30,923 bases of DNA from a virus. The translations under genes and the position numbers were made by a program. The notes under the pieces were generated by a model that saw only the letters and a program-made list of their open reading frames with translations, had not been told where the DNA came from and made no database searches. The stretch is from the IMG/VR virus record IMGVR_UViG_3300021376_005272, positions 1 to 30,923 of that record. One strand, given 5' to 3'. The first letter of the stretch is position 1; each line of letters begins with the position of its first letter. Shown here in pieces: positions 7,199 to 15,308 of this stretch.

Positions 7199-7909
7199 AT
7201 GAGTAGAGATAAACATATTAAAATTGAAAAACTAGAGCTTGCACAAGCTGGCCATGCTAACGGTATTAGTACTTTTTTGCGAGACGCAATTAAAGAAGGA
7301 AGAAATTGTTTAACTGAAGGTGAAAAGAAGCTTATTATTGAAGCTGCTTCTTTACATTACGGCAATTTTCTAACTGCTTTAGGAGTTGACTGGGAAAACG
7401 ACCCTAATAGCTCGAATACTCCTATGAGAGTGGCTAAGGCCTACGTAAACGACTTATGGAAAGGTAGATATGAGCAGCTAGATTCTGTGACTAGCTTTCC
7501 GGCTGACGGTTATGACGGAGTAGTATTTGAAGGAGGTATCCCTATTACGAGTATGTGTAGTCACCATCATCAGACTATTAACGGCCTGTGTCATATCGCT
7601 TACGTGCCGACCCTTAAAAGTAGGGTAGTAGGTCTAAGTAAACTTAACCGAATTGTAGAGCATTTTAGTAGAAGAGGTTCAATTCAAGAACAATTAACTG
7701 TAGCTATTCATAATGCTGTAGATAAAATTTGCGAAGATAATATTGGTGTTGCAGTAATGATTGAAGCAACTCATAACTGTGTAAGCTGTAGAGGTGTAAA
7801 GCATCAAGGTGCTAATATGAAGACCTCTAAGCTATCAGGATGCTTTTTAGTAGAAGATGCTGCACGAGCTGAATTTTATGAGTTTATTAAAGGTTACCCT
7901 AGGAAATAA
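7199..7909 (+). CDS. folE: GTP cyclohydrolase I, FolE
   Basis: FolE converts GTP to dihydroneopterin triphosphate, the first step to 7-deazaguanines. Family landmarks are clear: NTPMRVAKAYV (73-83), the zinc ligands C120 and H123 in TSMCSHHH, GLSKLNRIVEHFSRR (145-159), QEQLT, and the third zinc Cys (about C194) in THNCVSCRG. An N-terminal about 40 residues precede the conserved core. It starts 3 bases after the P-loop gene and completes, with QueE, QueC and QueF, all steps but QueD. In phages folE typically marks base modification rather than folate synthesis. Confidence 0.96.
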   Translation: MSRDKHIKIEKLELAQAGHANGISTFLRDAIKEGRNCLTEGEKKLIIEAASLHYGNFLTALGVDWENDPNSSNTPMRVAKAYVNDLWKGRYEQLDSVTSFPADGYDGVVFEGGIPITSMCSHHHQTINGLCHIAYVPTLKSRVVGLSKLNRIVEHFSRRGSIQEQLTVAIHNAVDKICEDNIGVAVMIEATHNCVSCRGVKHQGANMKTSKLSGCFLVEDAARAEFYEFIKGYPRK

Positions 7910-7918
7910 TTTACAAAA

Positions 7919-8455
7919 ATGTTAAATGCACAACAAATCCTCGAAGAAGGATTACTTAAGTTAGATAATACTAAAGGTAAAGTAGCTCAAGTTGGTTATG
8001 ATATAACCCTTAAAGAGGTAAATAGAGTAGGTGATCCAAACGGAATCGACGAAAAACTTGTATATAGAAAATTCAAGATAGGTAAAGTTTTAAAGAATAA
8101 AACTGAATTAACTACTTATACTCCAGTTGAAACTATTCGTCTTGAAGAAGTTCAAGGATGGCTTTTGCATCCAGGTACATATGATATTGCATTTTGGGAA
8201 GGCTGTAGAATTCCAGATAATCGTGTAGCTTTTATTAAACAACGATCATCATTATGGCGTAACGGTACTTTAATTAATTCGCCCGTATTTGATCCTGGTT
8301 TTGAGACTGAAAATATAGGAACAATTATGTTAGTAACTCAAACGATTTTTATCGAAAAAGACGCTCGTGTAGCTCAAATATATTTTCACGAATGCACTCC
8401 AGCTGAAGAATATAACGGTCAGTGGCAAAACGATAAGCAGCGATCTTCCCTGTAA
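7919..8455 (+). CDS. dUTPase/dCTP deaminase superfamily protein
   Basis: The fold is indicated by QVGYDITL (about 25-32), KQRSSLWRNG (the RSSL motif), VFDPGFETENIG (the D-GF/GY catalytic loop) and RVAQIYF. The end (YNGQWQ) resembles the C-terminal motif of dCTP deaminases. The Glu needed for cytosine deamination by Dcd (in LEFYN-type segments) is replaced by Val in IMLVTQ, as in dUTPases. Hydrolysis of dUTP is therefore slightly more likely than dCTP deamination, but both remain possible. It ends the modification/nucleotide operon and would limit uracil in phage DNA. Confidence 0.82.
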   Translation: MLNAQQILEEGLLKLDNTKGKVAQVGYDITLKEVNRVGDPNGIDEKLVYRKFKIGKVLKNKTELTTYTPVETIRLEEVQGWLLHPGTYDIAFWEGCRIPDNRVAFIKQRSSLWRNGTLINSPVFDPGFETENIGTIMLVTQTIFIEKDARVAQIYFHECTPAEEYNGQWQNDKQRSSL

Positions 8456-8465
8456 AGTATATATT

Positions 8466-8473
8466 TATATTTG
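8466..8473 (+). promoter_or_regulatory. Possible Bacteroidetes-type -7 element
   Basis: TATATTTG fits the -7 consensus TAnnTTTG exactly and lies in the 157-bp gap before the 8613 gene. No TTTG is found at the expected 19-nt spacing upstream, so this is weak. The rest of the gap holds a GGTTAC...GTAACC inverted repeat (about 8565-8606) and no gene. Confidence 0.25.
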
Positions 8474-8612
8474 TAAAAACATTTTTAAACACTTTAAGAA
8501 ACAGGTCTATTCATTAAAGAATCAAACTAGTAGCGTTCAGATAAATTTTAAATCTCTACTGCAGTGGTTACGAACGGATTATTAGTAAATTTAGACAGCA
8601 GTAACCCTTGAT

Positions 8613-8936
8613 ATGGAAAATTTTGATCCAAATAAAGAATCTGAAGGTCTTGGCGACACCATTGCTAAGGTTACTAATTTTCTAGGTATAGATAAAGTAG
8701 CTGAAGGTTTAGCTAAATTAGCGGGGGCTAAAGATTGTGGTTGTAGTAGACGTAAGGATCTACTTAACGAATTGTTTCCATATAATCACTCCGTCAGAGA
8801 ATTTAAAGTCTTAAAAGATTTTAAGCACGATAGTACTCTATTTAAGCAAGGTACAACTATACACGTAGCTAAAACAAGTAAAATTCGTAATAATATATTA
8901 AATTTAGTAAGGGACGGAATATTAGAAGAAGTATAA
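8613..8936 (+). CDS. Small Cys-motif phage protein, 107 aa
   Basis: The N-terminal half has GLGDTIAKVTNFLGIDKVAEGLAKLAG then CGCSRRKDLLNELFPY (about 42-57). I recall this arrangement from many phages of Bacteroidetes and T4-like groups as a short conserved peptide, but its role is not known to me. The C-terminal half (FKVLKDFKHDSTLFKQGTTI) looks like a small SH3-like beta domain. It follows an intergenic region with a promoter-like element and heads the bS21/membrane protein/DNA polymerase run. Confidence 0.7.
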   Translation: MENFDPNKESEGLGDTIAKVTNFLGIDKVAEGLAKLAGAKDCGCSRRKDLLNELFPYNHSVREFKVLKDFKHDSTLFKQGTTIHVAKTSKIRNNILNLVRDGILEEV

Positions 8937-8939
8937 AAT

Positions 8940-9119
8940 ATGATAATAGTAAATATAAATGGCTCAGTTGAACATGCTTTGAAGCAATATAAAAATAAAC
9001 ATAATAAAATAGGAATAATAAAAGAATTAAGAGATAGAAAGACCTTTATTAAACCTTCAGTTAAACGTAGAACTGAAATTTTAAAGGCTCGATACGTAGA
9101 GTCTAAAAAAATAAAATGA
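8940..9119 (+). CDS. rpsU: Ribosomal protein bS21, phage-encoded
   Basis: The 59-residue product matches bS21 throughout: MIIVNINGSVEHALKQYK at the start, then GIIKELRDRKTFIKPS (24-40) and KRRTEILKARY (42-52), with the strongly basic composition expected. bS21 binds the 30S platform near the anti-Shine-Dalgarno region and influences initiation. Phage copies are known and are thought to be incorporated into host ribosomes. The start is 3 bases after the previous stop and the stop overlaps the next ATG (ATGA). A 59-aa gene is easily missed by length cut-offs. Confidence 0.9.
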   Translation: MIIVNINGSVEHALKQYKNKHNKIGIIKELRDRKTFIKPSVKRRTEILKARYVESKKIK

Positions 9120-10135
9120 AGATAGATAAATATAATAAGCTAAGAGTAAAGCTTGAGGTGCATAAGCTTGAGCAAAACTATTTTACTTTAGATAGAATAC
9201 TCTACTACTTTTCTTTTCTTGGTAATATATTCCTTATTTACTTTGGATACTTTTTTGTAAAGTCAATTACTGATAGTATCCCTCCTTTATTTCCTTTTCA
9301 GGATACTTTTTTTGCTATTTTCGTAGCACTTTTCCTTACTGGCTATGAACTAACTAAAAGGTTTGTCTTAGAACAATTGTCAATTAGCATTTTGCAAATA
9401 AAAAAATTTACTTATTCTATAGCTGTAGGATCAGTTATTTTTATGGGATTAATGGCAGGAAGCTTCTACCTATCAATAAAAGGAGCTCATAGATTAATTG
9501 ATGATTCAGAGACTATTCAAACCACTCTTGAAACTAGTATTTCATTGAAAGCCGATTCTATTGCGAAATATTACGATAAAGAGATTAATTATTACAGAAC
9601 CCAGCCTTCTAAGTCAAGGGTAGATAGACAATATAGGGATTCAATAGTTGCTTCCCTGCAAAAAAGTAAAGAGACGAAATTAAACGAAATAGAGGATAAG
9701 TCTAAAGAAAAAACGGCTAGCAAGCTGGACGTAAGTAGCGAGAATTCAACAGCATTTTTCTTTATAACTGTATTTTTGGAATTATTAATCTTAGTAGGCG
9801 TAGGTTTTAACGCATACTATACTATAGGGAGTTACGACGAAACTAAGAAACTCCTACAAACTCCCAAATTCAAGCAGTTGGAGCTTAACTTAAAACTACT
9901 TAAATTGTACTATCAAAACGGTAAGAAGTTAGCTGGTGACCCTACTCTATCTTTCAGCAAATTTCAATCTCTTGTACAGACTGCAGGCTTATACTGCTTT
10001 CAGAAAGACCTAAAAGCGTTTACTACTTTATGTCAAGAGCTCGAAATCGCTAGAGAGTCTAGGGGTAGAAAAAAAGAGTTAACTATGTCTTACGATCAAG
10101 CAAAAAAATTGATAGAAAATCAAGAAGGTTTTTAA
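9116..10135 (+). CDS. Multi-pass membrane protein with cytoplasmic or periplasmic coiled coil, 339 aa
   Basis: Hydrophobic helices are visible at about residues 29-50, 63-85, 99-120 and 213-235. Between the last two lies a charged, helical stretch (about 125-205). A basic soluble tail of about 100 residues follows. No enzymatic motif seen. The plan of four helices with a long helical insert suggests a membrane scaffold or host-interaction protein. Coupled by ATGA overlap to bS21, and its stop overlaps the start of the polymerase by one base. Confidence 0.7.
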   Translation: MKIDKYNKLRVKLEVHKLEQNYFTLDRILYYFSFLGNIFLIYFGYFFVKSITDSIPPLFPFQDTFFAIFVALFLTGYELTKRFVLEQLSISILQIKKFTYSIAVGSVIFMGLMAGSFYLSIKGAHRLIDDSETIQTTLETSISLKADSIAKYYDKEINYYRTQPSKSRVDRQYRDSIVASLQKSKETKLNEIEDKSKEKTASKLDVSSENSTAFFFITVFLELLILVGVGFNAYYTIGSYDETKKLLQTPKFKQLELNLKLLKLYYQNGKKLAGDPTLSFSKFQSLVQTAGLYCFQKDLKAFTTLCQELEIARESRGRKKELTMSYDQAKKLIENQEGF

Positions 10136-12444
10136 TGCAGCAAAAAAGTTATGTTATAGTAAATAATAAAGAAACGTTAAAAGAGTTAGTTCAGCATATA
10201 GCAACTAGCGAGTACGTAGCGTTAGATACTGAAACCGATAGTTTGAATCCTAGAAAGGGTCGAATTATCGGCTTTTCTATTTCTGGTGAAGTAGGTAAAG
10301 GTTACTATATGCCTATAATGGTATGGAATACTGATAGACTCGAAGAAGTAGTTATTGAAGGAAAAAACGCTAACGTTTTAGCTAAATATGTTATTAAGCA
10401 ATTAATAGGGAAGAAAGTTATTTGTCATAACGCTTCTTTCGACTTACGTTATATAGAGAATTTTTACGGAATTAACTTGTTAAATTATTTGCATGCTGAT
10501 ACTTCTCTACTTGTGCATACAGTAAAAGAAGAAGGAGCATTTGGATACGGTAATCCTTTTGGATTAAAAAGTATTGCTATAATGGTTCAAAAGGAAATCG
10601 GTTTAGATGTAGAAACTGAAGCTAATGAAGAACAAATAGCTCTTAAAGAGAGTATAAAAGCAAATGGCGGTTCAACTTCTAAGGAGAATTATGAGATATA
10701 CAAAGCTGATTTAGTGGTACTATCAAAGTATGCAGCAGCCGATACCGACTTGACGCTACGTATCTATCATCACTTTTACAAAATATTAGTAGAGGAAGGT
10801 CTTGAAAAGTTTTTCTTTGAAGACGAGGTGATGCCTGTTTATAGAGAGGTTACTATACCGATGGAGAAACACGGTATTAGATTAGATATCTCTCTTATTA
10901 AAGAAACTAAAGATAGAATAACTAAAGACCTCGAAGTGCAGGCAACAGCAGTACTCAAAGAGTTATTAAAAGAGCCTAAAGTACGCAAATGGATTATTGA
11001 TCAAGCGGTAGAAGCGTATCCTCCAAAAAGCAAAGGTATATTTGCCCAACGTCTACTCGAGCAAAATAATATCGATCTACCTAAATCAAATAAGACAGGT
11101 AAATTTACTATAAATAAAGCGGCTATATTAGCTCTATCTCCTTCTACTATAAAGGATTACTTGATGACTGGTGATATAGAAAATCTCACTAAAGATCAAA
11201 TTGTTAAAGTTAGTTTATCTTTATGGAAAGAGGATAATGACGGCCAGTTCTTTAATATACAGTCTAAAGATCAAATGGGTAAGATAGCTTTTGATGTATT
11301 AGGTGAGAAATCGATTTCAACAACTACTAAAGGAAAGGCTCAATTTGACGAAGATATGATCCAATCCATAAAGGACAAATATTTATGGGCAAATCATTTA
11401 CGCTTATACAATAAACTTACTAAAATTAAAACTGCATACGTAGATCGATTTTTTGATTCAGCTGAGGATGGTAGATTTTATCCTTATTTCAAGCAGAACG
11501 GTACTGTATCAGGAAGATACGGATCAGATATGCAGCAGTTGCCTAAGCCACTAGAGCCAGGTCAAGAGGAAGATTTAATTATTGGATATACAAACCTTGT
11601 AAGAGCTTTCTTTATTGCTGACGAAGGCACTAAGATACTTGATACTGATTATGCATCTCTGGAACCTCGGGTATTTGCTACAGTAGCAGGTGATCAAGGT
11701 CTGAAAGATATTTTTAATAATGATTTAGATTTTTATTCTCATATTGCTATAAAAACCGAAAAGCTTGAAGGAGTAAGTGCCCATACCAAAGCTCCTAATT
11801 TTCTTAAAAAAATAGATCCCGTCAAAAGACAGACTGCAAAAGGTTATGCGTTAGGTGTACCGTACGGAATGTCCGGATATGCCCTAGCAATGTCGTTAGG
11901 AGTAGATAGGAAAGAAGGAGAAAGACTTGTAGAAGGTTACTTAGATGGATTTCCTGAATTAAGAAAGTGGAGAGAGAATTCTAGAAAGTTTGTTAAAGAG
12001 AACGGCTATATTAAGAATAAGGTAGGTCGAATCAGGCATTTGCCACAGGCTAAGGAAATCTATTCTGCCCTAGGGGATAGGCTTATTGAAGACTGGAGGT
12101 TTAGAAAAGATTTGGAGAGAGAGTATGGAGTAGAGTACACAACTGGTTTGTATAGAGATTATAAAAATGCACTTAACAACTGTTTAAACTTTCAAATTCA
12201 GAGTTATTCAGCAAGCATAGTAAACCGTGCAGCCCTACAAATCAATAGGAGATTCAAGGGAGAAGGCATTAGAGGGCAGGTAATTTGTCAAATTCATGAC
12301 CAACTAGTATGCCAAGTTAAAGAAGAAGACGTAAAACGTGCATGCGAAATAGTACAAGACTGTATGGAGAATACAACTAAGCTAGAAGGTGTGCAACTTA
12401 TTGCCGATCCGGAAGTTTCGGTTAATTTTCGTGATGGACACTAG
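10135..12444 (+). CDS. polA: Family A DNA polymerase with 3'-5' exonuclease
   Basis: 769 aa, lacking the 5'-nuclease domain. Exonuclease motifs are intact: DTE at 31-33, HNASFD with D103, and YAAADTD (199-205, D203). Polymerase motif A is DTDYASLEPR (503-512, D505 metal ligand, E510 steric gate), motif B is KRQTAKGYALGVPYG (564-578), and motif C is HDQ (721-723) where most family members have HDE. D722 is retained, so activity is expected. It is the phage replicative polymerase candidate. The last gene of its run, it is followed by a 108-bp gap with repeats. Confidence 0.96.
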   Translation: MQQKSYVIVNNKETLKELVQHIATSEYVALDTETDSLNPRKGRIIGFSISGEVGKGYYMPIMVWNTDRLEEVVIEGKNANVLAKYVIKQLIGKKVICHNASFDLRYIENFYGINLLNYLHADTSLLVHTVKEEGAFGYGNPFGLKSIAIMVQKEIGLDVETEANEEQIALKESIKANGGSTSKENYEIYKADLVVLSKYAAADTDLTLRIYHHFYKILVEEGLEKFFFEDEVMPVYREVTIPMEKHGIRLDISLIKETKDRITKDLEVQATAVLKELLKEPKVRKWIIDQAVEAYPPKSKGIFAQRLLEQNNIDLPKSNKTGKFTINKAAILALSPSTIKDYLMTGDIENLTKDQIVKVSLSLWKEDNDGQFFNIQSKDQMGKIAFDVLGEKSISTTTKGKAQFDEDMIQSIKDKYLWANHLRLYNKLTKIKTAYVDRFFDSAEDGRFYPYFKQNGTVSGRYGSDMQQLPKPLEPGQEEDLIIGYTNLVRAFFIADEGTKILDTDYASLEPRVFATVAGDQGLKDIFNNDLDFYSHIAIKTEKLEGVSAHTKAPNFLKKIDPVKRQTAKGYALGVPYGMSGYALAMSLGVDRKEGERLVEGYLDGFPELRKWRENSRKFVKENGYIKNKVGRIRHLPQAKEIYSALGDRLIEDWRFRKDLEREYGVEYTTGLYRDYKNALNNCLNFQIQSYSASIVNRAALQINRRFKGEGIRGQVICQIHDQLVCQVKEEDVKRACEIVQDCMENTTKLEGVQLIADPEVSVNFRDGH

Positions 12445-12481
12445 TTTTCTTTAAACAGATATATTTATTATAAATAAATAA

Positions 12482-12495
12482 GGTACTTAGTAGGC
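12482..12495. repeat. Left arm of 14-bp inverted repeat enclosing hsp20
   Basis: GGTACTTAGTAGGC is perfectly complementary in inverted orientation to 12998-13011. It lies 58-71 bases upstream of the Hsp20 start in a gap that also contains AT-rich palindromic sequence (about 12460-12480). Confidence 0.75.
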
Positions 12496-12552
12496 CTTAA
12501 GTTTTGAAACATTTATTAATCGTTCACCGTAAGGGAACACAAATTTAAAACT

Positions 12553-12990
12553 ATGACAGCACTTTTTCGTGCGTTCGAGCTCGATCCGTTTGACTTGCTA
12601 TGGAAAGACCTAAAAGAAGCACAAGCACATTTTTCTGCAATTACGCAGAGAGTAACCCATCCTGTTGATATTTTCGAAACTAAAAGCGGTATTCGTTTTG
12701 AAATAGCCGCAGTAGGCCTTAGTGTCGAGGATATTCTTATTTCTGTTGAGAATGATTCTCTTAGAATTTGTTACGATAAACCTGCACAACAGGAAGAAAA
12801 TCATCCAATTTATAAGGGTATTAAGAGATCAAGTTTTGATCTTACTTGGAAAATTTCAACTAAGTTCGACTTAAGTAACCTTGAAGCATCTCTCGATAAA
12901 GGTCTTTTGACTTTAAATATACCAATTGCTGTAGGTAAAGCTACTCGAAAAATTTCTATTACTACACCTAAAGCTTTTCTTGAGAATTAA
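12553..12990 (+). CDS. Small heat shock protein Hsp20
   Basis: An alpha-crystallin domain is evident: PVDIFETKSGIRFEIAAVG (about 37-55), LSVEDILISVENDSLRI, SSFDLTWKISTKFDLSNLEASLDKGLLTLNIPI and an IxI-type tail (KISI, about 135-138). The length of 145 aa is usual. Hsp20 proteins are ATP-independent holdases; phage copies are known in cyanophages and T4-like phages. It opens the chaperone block and is the only gene between the two arms of a perfect 14-bp inverted repeat, which may regulate or punctuate its message. Confidence 0.94.
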   Translation: MTALFRAFELDPFDLLWKDLKEAQAHFSAITQRVTHPVDIFETKSGIRFEIAAVGLSVEDILISVENDSLRICYDKPAQQEENHPIYKGIKRSSFDLTWKISTKFDLSNLEASLDKGLLTLNIPIAVGKATRKISITTPKAFLEN

Positions 12991-12997
12991 ATAAGTA

Positions 12998-13011
12998 GCC
13001 TACTAAGTACC
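12998..13011. repeat. Right arm of 14-bp inverted repeat enclosing hsp20
   Basis: GCCTACTAAGTACC is the exact reverse complement of 12482-12495. It begins 8 bases after the hsp20 stop and ends 4 bases before the next ATG, where a paired RNA would block initiation of the 13016 gene. Confidence 0.75.
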
Positions 13012-13015
13012 AGTT

Positions 13016-13204
13016 ATGTTTACACTTACTAAGCAGTTTATTCCATTTAATAGCAAACTCTTTTTAATTAAAAAAATTATTAAGGAAGATGATTTTCCCG
13101 TAATAGAAGTCTGGAAAGAGTATCTTCAGGCCGATACAATATTAAAGAAAGAAGGATTACTTTATTTTTTAGTAACAGTTGAAGATTTGGAGATTATTTC
13201 TTAA
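13016..13204 (+). CDS. Hypothetical protein, 62 aa
   Basis: A small basic/hydrophobic protein (MFTLTKQFIPFNSKLFLIKK..., VIEVWKEYLQADTILKKEG) with a probable beta-alpha-beta layout and an acidic end. No family recognised. It lies between hsp20 and groES, with its start only 4 bases from the inverted-repeat arm. Confidence 0.6.
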   Translation: MFTLTKQFIPFNSKLFLIKKIIKEDDFPVIEVWKEYLQADTILKKEGLLYFLVTVEDLEIIS

Positions 13205-13224
13205 ATTAAATTAAAATAAAAAGT

Positions 13225-13596
13225 ATGTCGAAGTTACAACCGTTAAATGGGTATTTAATTTTAAGACCTATAGAAGAAGAGGAACAAATGTATGGTAATA
13301 TTGTTATTCCAGATTTAGGAAAAGAGAGGCCTGAGATGGGAGAAGTGATTGCTGTCTCTGCTACGTATAATTTTAATTCTGATAAACTAGTACTTTCAAA
13401 TCTTGAATTAGGAGACAAAGTTCTTATCCCTAAACTAGGTTCTCTAAGAATCACTGTAGAAAGCGAAGAATATTTTATTTGCAAAGAGCAAGACGTCTAC
13501 GCAAAATTAAGCGGACAATTAAGTGTTTTATCAGTTCTTAAAGAGACAGTAGTTGATCCTGATTTTGAAAAATACAACAACAGTAAAGTATCATAA
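13225..13596 (+). CDS. groES: Co-chaperonin GroES
   Basis: LQPLNGYLILRPIEEEEQMYGNIVIPD (4-30) matches the GroES N-terminus and mobile loop. The IVI triplet is the part that docks on GroEL. EMGEVIAV, GDKVLIPKLG and EEYFICKEQDVYA complete the beta-barrel. At 123 aa it exceeds the usual about 95, with an insertion (about 50-62) and about 25 residues after the barrel, somewhat recalling enlarged phage co-chaperonins such as T4 gp31. An A-rich leader precedes the start. groEL begins one base after its stop. Confidence 0.94.
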   Translation: MSKLQPLNGYLILRPIEEEEQMYGNIVIPDLGKERPEMGEVIAVSATYNFNSDKLVLSNLELGDKVLIPKLGSLRITVESEEYFICKEQDVYAKLSGQLSVLSVLKETVVDPDFEKYNNSKVS

Positions 13597-13597
13597 A

Positions 13598-15220
13598 ATG
13601 ACAACAACAGTATTTGGAATTGAATTAAAAAATAAGTTACTTGCGGGTATTAAAAAATTAAATGAATCGGTAACTTCCACTTTAGGGCCAGGAGGCCGTA
13701 CAGTGTTAATTAAAGAAAAATCTGGCGAAGTAAAAGTAACTAAAGACGGAGTTACAGTAGCTCGTTCCTTTCACGAACTTGAAGACCAGGTTGAAGACCT
13801 TGGTGCCCAGCTAGTAAAGCAGGTATCCATAAAGTCTGCTAATGAAGCAGGAGACGGAACTACTACCTCTACTCTTCTTGCTACAACAATGGTTGAAGAA
13901 GGATTAAAGCTTATTAATCAAGGATCTAACCCAGTAGAGGTTAAGAAAGCTATTGAGGTTTACGTAAAAGAAGTTATCGATAACTTAAAAAAAATATCGA
14001 AAGATATTTCCTCTCAAGATCAAATTCGTCAAGTAGCAGCTATCTCTGCAAATAACGATATTGAGATAGGCAATCTAATATCAGCTGCTATTGAAAAAGT
14101 AGGAAGAGAAGGTATTGTTACTATTGAAGAATCTAAAACAGGTGAAACTGCTTTGGAGATAGTAGAAGGTATGCAGTTTGATAGAGGATACAAATCCCCA
14201 TACTTCGTTACTAATAATACTACAATGCATGCAGTCTTGAATGAACCTTATATTCTTATTTACGATGGCCGTATCACTAAAGCTGCTGATATTTTAAATT
14301 CGTTAACTAAAGCCAACTCCGATCAAAAAGCTTTACTAATAGTAGCTGAAGATATAGAAGACGAAGCGCTTGCTACTTTGATAGTAAATAAAATGCGCGG
14401 TATAGTTTATGTAGCAGGAGTAAAAGCTCCTGACTTTGGGGAACGCCGTACTTTAATCTTAGAAGATCTAGCTATTTTAACCGGGGGACAGGTAATTTCT
14501 AAAAATAAAGGACATAAACTAGAGAAAATAACCCCGTTACAGTTAACGGAATTTTTCGGAGTCGCAAGAACTGTTACGGTATCTAAAGAAACCACTACTA
14601 TAGTTGATGGCAAAGGTAATATAGATGCTATAAGCTTAAGAGCTGAAGAGATAAAAGATCAAATTGAAAAAGCTACATCATTTTATGAGAAAGAAAAGCT
14701 TCAGGAGAGGCTTGGTAAATTAGTTGGCGGAGTAGCTATTATTTCAGTAGGAGGAAATTCCGATATTGAGATTAAAGAAAAGAAAGATAGGGTAGAAGAT
14801 GCTTTGTTTGCTACTAAAGCAGCTCTAGTAGAAGGCGTAGTTCCTGGTGGAGGACTTGCATTAATTACAGCATTCGAAAATATTAAATTACCTTTAACAT
14901 CAAGCGATGAGCAAAAAGGTTGGAATATAGTTAAAAGAGCTTGTCATGCTCCTTTCAAAGTAATTTTAACAAACTGTGGTATTGAAGATCACTACCGTAT
15001 TTTAAGTGAAATTAAGAATTATGAAAGTCAAGAATCAGCTCACACTTATGATGCTAAAAATCAAAAAGTAGTAGAGGCAACTGAAGCAGGTCTTCTTGAT
15101 CCGACTAAAGTCACACGTACTGCTCTTGAAAATGCTGCCTCCGTAGCAGGTACTATACTAACAACAGAATCAGTAATTTTCGAAAAAAAAGACGATAAGA
15201 AAAAAGATGAAGAAATTTAA
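13598..15220 (+). CDS. groEL: Chaperonin GroEL, full length
   Basis: 540 aa with all family landmarks: [12 protein letters not shown] near the start, the nucleotide loop [11 protein letters not shown], the apical-domain [15 protein letters not shown] and [25 protein letters not shown], which contains the catalytic ATPase Asp. The start at 13598 gives [11 protein letters not shown], one base after groES; the longer frame from 13553 overlaps groES and adds an unlikely leader. The C-terminus ends in a Lys/Asp/Glu-rich stretch (DDKKKDEEI) rather than the usual GGM repeats. With GroES and Hsp20 it provides a phage-specific folding system. Confidence 0.97.
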   Translation: MTTTVFGIELKNKLLAGIKKLNESVTSTLGPGGRTVLIKEKSGEVKVTKDGVTVARSFHELEDQVEDLGAQLVKQVSIKSANEAGDGTTTSTLLATTMVEEGLKLINQGSNPVEVKKAIEVYVKEVIDNLKKISKDISSQDQIRQVAAISANNDIEIGNLISAAIEKVGREGIVTIEESKTGETALEIVEGMQFDRGYKSPYFVTNNTTMHAVLNEPYILIYDGRITKAADILNSLTKANSDQKALLIVAEDIEDEALATLIVNKMRGIVYVAGVKAPDFGERRTLILEDLAILTGGQVISKNKGHKLEKITPLQLTEFFGVARTVTVSKETTTIVDGKGNIDAISLRAEEIKDQIEKATSFYEKEKLQERLGKLVGGVAIISVGGNSDIEIKEKKDRVEDALFATKAALVEGVVPGGGLALITAFENIKLPLTSSDEQKGWNIVKRACHAPFKVILTNCGIEDHYRILSEIKNYESQESAHTYDAKNQKVVEATEAGLLDPTKVTRTALENAASVAGTILTTESVIFEKKDDKKKDEEI

Positions 15221-15308
15221 AAAATATACTAATAGCTTCTGATTTAACTAGAATTCCTATTTATTTATGGATGTTTATATTAAGTTTTTAATAATTTAAA
15301 TTTAAGGT

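Noticed and set aside
12469-12476. TATAAATA resembling a T4 late promoter before hsp20
   Set aside because: The same octamer occurs inside coding sequence (for example near 1485), as expected in AT-rich DNA, and no T4-type sigma factor is visible.
13553-13597. Upstream start for GroEL
   Set aside because: It overlaps groES and adds a non-conserved leader; [11 protein letters not shown] at 13598 matches the family start.
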